From positions 1 to 15,664 of the forward strand of contig CAXBGT010000136.1 of the NCBI GenBank assembly GCA_963975265.1: a stretch of DNA of 15,664 nt. Reading direction: 5' to 3'. The stretch comes from CAJXUU01 sp963975265 (GTDB lineage: Bacteria > Bacteroidota > Bacteroidia > Chitinophagales > Saprospiraceae). Each line of letters begins with the position of its first letter. The first letter of the stretch is position 1. The translations under genes were made by a program, and so were the position numbers. Below are positions 6,567 to 15,500 of the stretch, piece after piece. Under the pieces are notes generated by a model that worked only from the letters and a program-made list of their open reading frames with translations, did no database searches and was not told the origin of the DNA.

Positions 6567-9500
6567 TGGTTTTACTATAACCTCTAATTGAATGTGTACT
6601 TGAGGAGTATTTCCAAAAGATTCGACGCCTAGGACATTGACCGTTTCGTTGTATATTCCTACCGGTTCTGATGCATCAACTTCAAAGGTGATGATTCTCC
6701 CTGATGGAGTTACTTCAAAAGGCTGATCAATAGGATCGATGATCGTCAACCAATCACCAAATCCACCATCTTCCGCTTCAAATGTTAATTCTGTGATCGT
6801 TTCATTTAACGTACTATTCTCAAGATCAATAGTCAGATTTTGAATGTCATCTTGGTACATTCGTAATTTAATAGTATCTGAATCAGCCCAGTATATTTTT
6901 TGAGTTATTACCCTAAACGTCCAACTATGAGGAAGTGAAATATTCCCTTCCAATGAAGGAATATTATCCACATTGATTGTCAAAAAATGGCCATCATAAT
7001 TAGACATTAGACTGTCCATTACAAAGATCACTTTATTGGCATAGCAACTCAAAGTAAAGGGTTCTTCCGTCTGTGTCGTCTCATTAAAAACCGATATATT
7101 ATTTTCAATGAAAGTTTCTGTGATCAATGCACAATCCAGATCCTTATTAAAAGTAAAAGATATTTCATCTCCCACTGTCCATAGTTGGTCGGCAGGTTGT
7201 GGATTTCCAAATAAGTTTAACCCGTTTCTAGCAATTTTACCTGCTATAACATTAGAAATAGTCGATGAGAAATTGTCACAAACCATTTTGGTCCTCACTT
7301 CATAGTCTCCGTCAGGAAAGAGTCCCTCTCCAGTTGGGACGGTCCAAATGAAGAAGTACTTTGGTATCTGTCCTTCAGCATACTCAGCATCATTTGAAGC
7401 CAGTGAATCCGCGGAAATAAAATTCCCTTTTTCTAATTGCAATCCTGGCACATCGGTCCAGTCCATTCCGGTTCCAAGCCTTCTGTACTGAACAGTAGCA
7501 TCAACTAAAAAGGGGTTCTCTGGATCATAATCTTGCATGGCCACAACCAGCTTACTTGTATCATCATTGATCACCCAGTTTTGATTAGGTGCCACCAAAG
7601 TGACAGGGCTACATGGATTCACAAAATATGCGGATGCATAAATATATTCTCTAGGCCCTTCACCACAAGTCGGCTCAAATCCAATTTGAATATCTGGATA
7701 GTCATAAGATGTTGGTCCTCTCTCAATCGTCAATATCAGCGTGTCTGGTTCTCCTACTGAGAACGAATCAATGTATGTACCATTATTAAGACTTACTCCA
7801 TTGATTTTGACAACAGCACCATTATCATTAGACCCAGATTCTAGATAAACTTCTAGCTCTCTGTCTGGCTGAGAAGATACCGGAGATTGATTTTCAACAA
7901 TGACGTAATATTCTGCTGGTTCGTCTTCTGGTACATTGAAAAGTGACTTCGTTTGGCTGGTTCCGCCTGACTCCAAATCAAGAATTGCTATCCTAGGGGC
8001 GTCAACAAATATCGACCCATCTTCAGGTGGACAAGAACTCCGTCCACCAAAAAAATCAAAATAGGGTGTCATATTCTGTGCAACACCCTGGATGGCAGCT
8101 ACGCTTAGCTGATCGATGTTGTCATCATCAAATATGGTATAGCCTACTTCAACCGCGGATTCTACAGAATTGGATGAAGAATTCGAGAAAGATGCTTTGA
8201 AATCGAGTTTGGCACCAATTTTAACCTCAGTTTTAAAGGCTTCTTTGACGAAACCAAAAACGACTCCTCCTCCCAGTCCTGCAAATCCACCAACAATTAC
8301 ATTGCTGGTTCCACCAAATGTAGCAGCAACGTCCAACTCTGTCCCGATATATGAAGAGAAAGAAGATGATGTCTCACTAGAAGATACATTATTTATTGAC
8401 ACTTCGGTCAATACGTTACCTCCAGTAGTTATATTCTTCACAGGGTCTCCAAATGTACTCAAGAAGTCAGTAAAAAGAGGACTATTTTCGATGGATTGAA
8501 AATCAACTAAATTGAAACTACCTAATGGAATCATTAAGTCCACATTATTAGCACCAACATATGGAAATTTCCATGCATTAAGATTTGCTTGACTTCCTCC
8601 TTTTTTTAATTCTCTAATCGCAACCGCACCAAGATTGTACAGACTTATCAATTGTGAATCCCATATTATATCCTCTTTGAGGACATATTTTCCATTGACT
8701 AAGTCTACAAAGAAAGGTCGCATTTGCGCCTGCCATATTTCTATAGCTTCTGTATATAATGGTCCAAGTAAATCAGGTCCAAATAAAGTAGGTAAAATAA
8801 CAGTTGGATTCAAAGTCATCAAATGATAATGAGGCACAGTCTTCTCATCATGATAAATGAGCACTTCTTTCCAGTTGTCAATATTAGAATTGAGATATAC
8901 CCTTGCTTCTTGCTGAGTCAATGGAATTCCACCACGCAGTACAGTGAGCGTACCTTCTTCTACTCGAATGCTATCGTTGATGTATCCTTGAATTATGTCT
9001 TCAATCTGACTTACTTGATAAGACCAGGTAGTCGTTGCTGTGTTAGGAGAAATACCGTAAAGAGTTTCTTTTGTAATTTGATTACAAACGCCTTCTTCAA
9101 CTTTGAATTTATTAATCAATCCAAATTGCATAACCAGTCCTGTACCTACGATCACATCTGCTCCTCTACCTATATTGTCTTCATCATCAGAAGTGGTTAT
9201 TGTTGCTGACGTAGTAACCTCAGCAGAGGTCACTATTGTTTGCGCCTTTGTAAAACCTGAATTTAATGAAAATCCAATATCAGTACCCGTTCCAAAAATC
9301 TCTGTGTTTATTTCGGTATACAAGGATCCATTAAGCTCTGTTTCTTTGGAAAATTCTGTTTCCCACCCAATGGTTTGCTCTGCAGCTATATAACTGAAAC
9401 TTTGATCTCCTGGAGGATCACGCAATACGAGAAGAGGATATGGTACAGCATCATTGCCACTGGCTGGGTCAACAATTATATCGGTTCCTGGTAATGCAAT

Positions 9501-12500
9501 AGACCCTTGTACAAATGCTGCCCTTGTCAATCTCCCTAAAAAGTCTCCATCCAAACTCTGATAGTCGAAAGTAATGGCGTAGGCATGTGGAAAGATCTGA
9601 TTCGGATTTCCTGCAATGAAGGTATAATCTGGAAATGTTTCCAAAACTTCATCATACACCAAAACTATAGGATTGGTATTGACAGCGGCTGGATTGATCA
9701 CGACTATTCTACCTTCTTCTACAGGGCAATTTGTCCCGTTGTGAACTTCTGCAATATCAAAAGACAATGTGTATGTCTTCGCTTGATCGAGGATGGCAGT
9801 TTGAGTTTCGCAAATGAGATCATCTAAGCCTTCAACTTCAATCGTCGGAGCCGTATGAAACGTGAATTGACGCCCAGCGAGACCTTCTATTTGCTCCTTT
9901 GAATTGGTCTCAATAGAATCTTGATGTAAGTCCAACAAATGAAGGCTAACCGGAAAATTCGAAAAGTAATCTAAGGCTTGTTGATTTTGCGATGTAGGGA
10001 CATCAACGCCTACAACTTGCATAGTATAATTCAATGGGATCAAATCCAAGAAGAGATCACCATTAGAATTTGTGGCATATTGTTGGTCAAAACATCCGTC
10101 TAAAGTTCTGACACGTACATTCCATTTTCCTGTAGAAATAGCATCATTACAAGTGTTCTTCACTTTAAGATTTACATTATAGCTGAGCGTATCATTAAAA
10201 TTCAACTCAGTGATTATCGGTATGTTTGAGAAGTCTGTAATGATGGTATCCGAATCTGGTGAAAATCCGTATACAGTGGTTTGGTCATCCTCAGTGAATG
10301 ATTGATTTATTCTCACTCTGATCTCTTGTAAATCAGGATCAAATGGATTGATAACAAGGGTGTAAGCTCCATTCTCATCCGTCGTTGCAGGCAATCCTAA
10401 TTCGGGTTGACCATTGATGATTTGAATCACCTCGATTCCCTCCAGAGGACAATCTACATCTGGTTGGGCTATTACACCACGGATGACGTAAGCCGTCACA
10501 TCGTAGAAGTCTACAACGGCCTGTGTGGGATCATTCAGTGGGTTGAGCAATGCGCTTGAGGACACCTGAGGTATGATGATATGGTCCAGGTATTCTCCAT
10601 TTAATTCATAAGTTGTTACATCATCAGGGTCAGAACTATAGTAGATTTCGTTGAATGTGTATTCTCCATTTGCAAGGGTAGTTGTGGTGTAAGTATATAC
10701 CTCACCCTTCACGATTCCTGTGGCTGTGATGGTTACGCCAGGTACTGCAGCAGAACCCATTTGTGTCCTAACTGCCCCGATAATTCTACCATCAGCCCTA
10801 TTGTATCCTTCATCAGAAGTTCCATAGGATTCGAATGGAATCAAGTTATTGACTGAGGTTACAGAATATACATATTTTAGGCCTGCAATTCCACTGTTGT
10901 CATTCCAACTATCTGCAATTGTAATTGGGTCGATTTGGGTGGCAGTCGCTTTATCTCTGTATGTGAGAAATTCTTCATCTCTATAAATATTAAATCCAGC
11001 CAATAGGTCGACATTTCCATCAAATTCCCAGGATATTGTAGTTTCAGTAGGATCAAAATCTAGAGATATCCCCTCTGTAGCCACTACTGAAGATGGTGCT
11101 TTGATCAAATTTTTAAGTATGACAGAGCCTGTATTGATTTCATTGTCATTTATAATACCAGCCCCCCAAGCATCATGTGAAAGTGCTATACTAAATCCGT
11201 TAAAATCATCAGCTTCAGGTATATCCTTCTCAATCTCGTCGATCAAAGAAAAAGATCCATCAACATTCGAATATAATCTTGAAATACCTGCATGCGGCTG
11301 ACCATTTATATGATAAAGTGGGGCTCCCACTGCTACATATATAGCATCATCGATAGGCGAAGGAATCTTAGTTACACTGCAAGCGCTGCCGAAGTAAGAT
11401 TGCCCAGCGTCTCCCAAAATATCAATTAATGAGCTTGTTTGATTGATATTATCTATTGTTTCAGTAATTCTTACCTTACCTGTGCTATCATTATGATGCG
11501 GATCTCCAAGCCCGACGACATTGTCTTTGTACTCAAGATGATCCCTTAGAACTTCTCCGTAATAAGTAAAATTCAAATTAAAGTTATGGGTAAATTCCCA
11601 AAGGCCAGTTCCTTGTTTAGCGAAAGCTAAGGTTATACCAATATTAGACATGCTGTATGAAGTCGCCAAGACATACTCTCCTTGAATAGCAACGCCCATA
11701 CCAAAGTAAGTCATATCAGATGCAGGTCCAGATACACCATTATTTATCTCTATACTATTCGTGAATACCCATATTCCATCCGGAAGTCTTTTATACCAAT
11801 AAAGCGCACCACGGGCAGCAGAATCAGAGGCAACAAAAAGTGGATTGCTTACTACAATATTATCACCATCAATATCAACTGACCTTCCAAATTCTCCAGG
11901 GGAAGGAGAATAATGTATTTGAGGGAAATTCCCCCAACTGATTCCATCAAACTCATAAATTAAGATAGCACCATCTGTATCAACATCGCCATGTGCAACC
12001 CCTACAACTATTGTATTCCCCGAAATAGCTACAGAAAAACCGAAATTAACATCAACATTTCCCCACGGACTCTTCACCGTTTCATACTTTCTCCAACCTC
12101 CATCTTCTCTGTGATAAATGACTATCTGTTCTAATCCGGCAGGGGCACCACTGACAGCCCAGTCTCCATCAATATCCATAGAGTAGCCGTTTCGAGAAGT
12201 GAGCGTTTCGTCTCCCAATTGCTCATCTTCATTACCCGTCACTTGGCGACTACTCCAACCTTCTACCACTTCTGACCACTCGGAATAGATCGTTTGATTT
12301 TCTGTGATTCGAGATGCTCTTATTCTGTATTCATATTTGTCGGTATCAAAATTATTTACGGTTTCTGTAAGATTTCTTCTACCGCTTCCTAATGTGGTGG
12401 AAGTATTTAGGGTAAGATTTTCTAAATAGAAAGAATCAACAAAAGCATCTAAAGAAAAATCCCATGTGACTTCAATATGATTCTCAAACGCTCCTTGACT

Positions 12501-15500
12501 TGCGGTGAGATTTTGAGGTGTAGGAACAATAGGGAAATTGACTAGTTCTACACATGTGGTTGAGCCAAGATAAACCGTATTGTCTCTTAGATCATATGCT
12601 CTGACGGCATAGGTGTAATCTTGACCTGGTATTCCCGTAAAATCTTGATATATATATAATCCTTCGTTTGTTTCTATTACCGTATCAATGGGCATCGCAT
12701 CTCTAAGAATTTCAAATCCATTTACAATATATGGGGGGTAAGAAAAGTTAATTTGTACGGACCCGAAAACATTATTCTGAGCTACATCAAGACTGATTGT
12801 CTCGGATATATCCGGAAATGTGATTGATTTGGTCAGGAATAATTCTTCAACTCCAGATAAATATCGATCTCCTTCTCTTGTTACATACGGTAAAACATGA
12901 TAGGTATGTAATGTGCCAGGCAGTCCTTCATAATCATCAAAAGTTGCGTTAGTTCCAGTCATCAAAGTGGTTCCAAGCACTAATGGAGGATTCCCATAAA
13001 CCAGTTGGGTGCCTCCTATCTCTGCAACTAACTCTCCATCGCGATATATCTCAAATCCGTCTGCAGCTTCCGGTGTATACTCCCAAGAAATCGTTACATG
13101 ATTATCATTTGTAAGTGCATACGAACAAGCTTGCACAAATTCATTGACTTGAACCTGTAAATTTCGGGCTTCTCCTACCCCCTTATAATCTTTGGTGACC
13201 ACAACGGGTACAGAAATGTTGGGTCCATTGATGGCTGTGACTTCGTATTGATATTCTAGTCCTGGGATACCTGTAGAATCATACCACATAAGTACATCTC
13301 CTGTAGGAATACTTGTCATGAATTGACCATTTCTTCTTACTCTATATGTATCATGATTATCCAATGGGTGTGACCATGAAACCAGCATTCTGTTCATTTC
13401 TGCGAATGCTGTTACTGTTAAGTTTTCTACAGGTAGAATAGAAGGAAATACTGCACTAGCTGCTACCTTTTCAGAATATACTCTTCCTCCCTCTCCAGTC
13501 TTATAGGCTCTTACCAAATAGATGTAGTTGATACCAGGAAATCCGTTCAGGTCTTTAAATTCGAATCCGTTTCCTTTGGTAACTTCACCTATTAATTGAT
13601 TCGTTCTGAATATTTGAAAACCATCATAATTTCCATGTGATGGTGACCATTTGATAGAGACAAACATGCTATCAAAATCAGCATTAGCACTTACATGTTG
13701 AATGGGCGATACTGATTCTCCATTCGGGACATTTGTGTATTCTAAAAAGTCAACGATATATTCATTTGAGATGGCGATAGTGATCGAAGCCGAGTCAAAT
13801 GATTCATATAGATTTTCATCTGCATTAAAATCCACATTATTGCTGAAAGCTTTAACTTGATATTCATAACCAGGCGTTTTTGGTATATCATCAAAATAGT
13901 AATTGCCACTTAGATCAGAATCCGTAACACCCTGGAACTCTCCAGCGGTTATACCTGGCCCTTCTAGGTTGGTATAGAAGATGTTAACTCCTTCTAAGCC
14001 CACTCCCGTATAGAAATTACTTATTCGGCCAGTAATACGCATATTGGCTGGCATTCTTCCCTCTGCTAAAACATATTCCGATTCATTTCCGGAATGGATT
14101 GATGTAACTTTATACAATACAGATGGGTCTGATGGAGCATCGTAATCGTAGTATGCCCTGGCTGTCGTGGGCATCGTATCTATGGCCACGGTGTCCCTAT
14201 AAATTATAAATTCAGAGGGTTTAGTCGCATTCCATTCCCAGCATAATTTGATGTGGCCGGGTATATCCTTGCTGGCAGTAAAATTTGTAGGCAATGGCTC
14301 ATTTATATCTCCATTCAGTGGTTTCGCATTTAAATTCAATGGAACAGAATAATATCTTGTAGTATCAATATCAAAATATGCACGTAGACTATATTCATAA
14401 TCTGTAGTCACATAATCGTCGAGGAATAAGTTAAAAATAGGATTCGATAGATAATCATCATAATTATCTGTTTTTTGAGATAAAGTGGCAATTAATTGTG
14501 CCGTACCTCCATTGGTAATGTCCCTTCTGGTCAATTCGTATCCCTCATAGTTGACGTACAATTGATTGATAAGACCTTCTGATAGACTATTATCAATCCA
14601 AGTTAATTCTACCTTTCCAACTTCTTCTATTTTTTGAATATTGGATGGAGGTATAATTTCTGGGCATACTCTGTTGAATACTGTATCCCTTGAATATCTT
14701 GCGCCATTTATATCCAAATAAGTGCTCAATCGATAGGTATAACTTTCATTAGGAATACCAAAAGCATCCCAAAATAAAGGGTGAGACTTAGAGGTTGCCT
14801 GGGCTACTAAGAAGTCTTTAGTCAATTTCCCAATTTCGACATAAGTAGTATCATCTTCTGTCTGTACTTTTCGTGCAAGTAGTACCCCTGTATAAATTGC
14901 ATTTTTATAGAAATCAGAAACAGTACTAGTCGTATCTATATCTACTACAATTGCTCTATCAGATATAGGATCTACTAAAACAGCAGGTTTCCAAATGTTA
15001 TTTGTTGTAATTAGACTATCTACTAATGGATATGGTGACGATTCATATGTGGCGCCATTGATCTTTCTAAAAGTACGCATCTCATAACCAGCTTCCTGAT
15101 CTGGGATTCCAACATAAAAAAGCATTTCATTTGAATCCTTGGGTATTTCCCCAATCAATAGATTATTTCTAAATATCCGATATCCATCAAAGTTTTGAGA
15201 TGGATGATTATAGTTATTCCAATCAAATAGGATGGTTGGATCTACTTGTTCATTCGAGCTTGATTGAAATTGGCCAGCAAGACCATAATCCCAACCAGCA
15301 AGTGGAGTCAGAAGGGGATATACAGATTGTATGGATTGAATTTCATTGATGACATCTTCCCCGATATACCTAAATACTTCCAATGTGTATGTATAATTGA
15401 ATCCAGGCACACCACTCATGTCTATCAAGCTATCTATCCTTCCTTCAGCATCATGCGCTTCGAAGATTAGCTCACCATTTCTTTGTACGGTAAGATATGT

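Noticed and set aside
5068..15470. Many short plus-strand ORFs opposite the giant gene
   Set aside because: None has a signal peptide, domain or plausible start context; all are antisense shadows of a well-supported frame.
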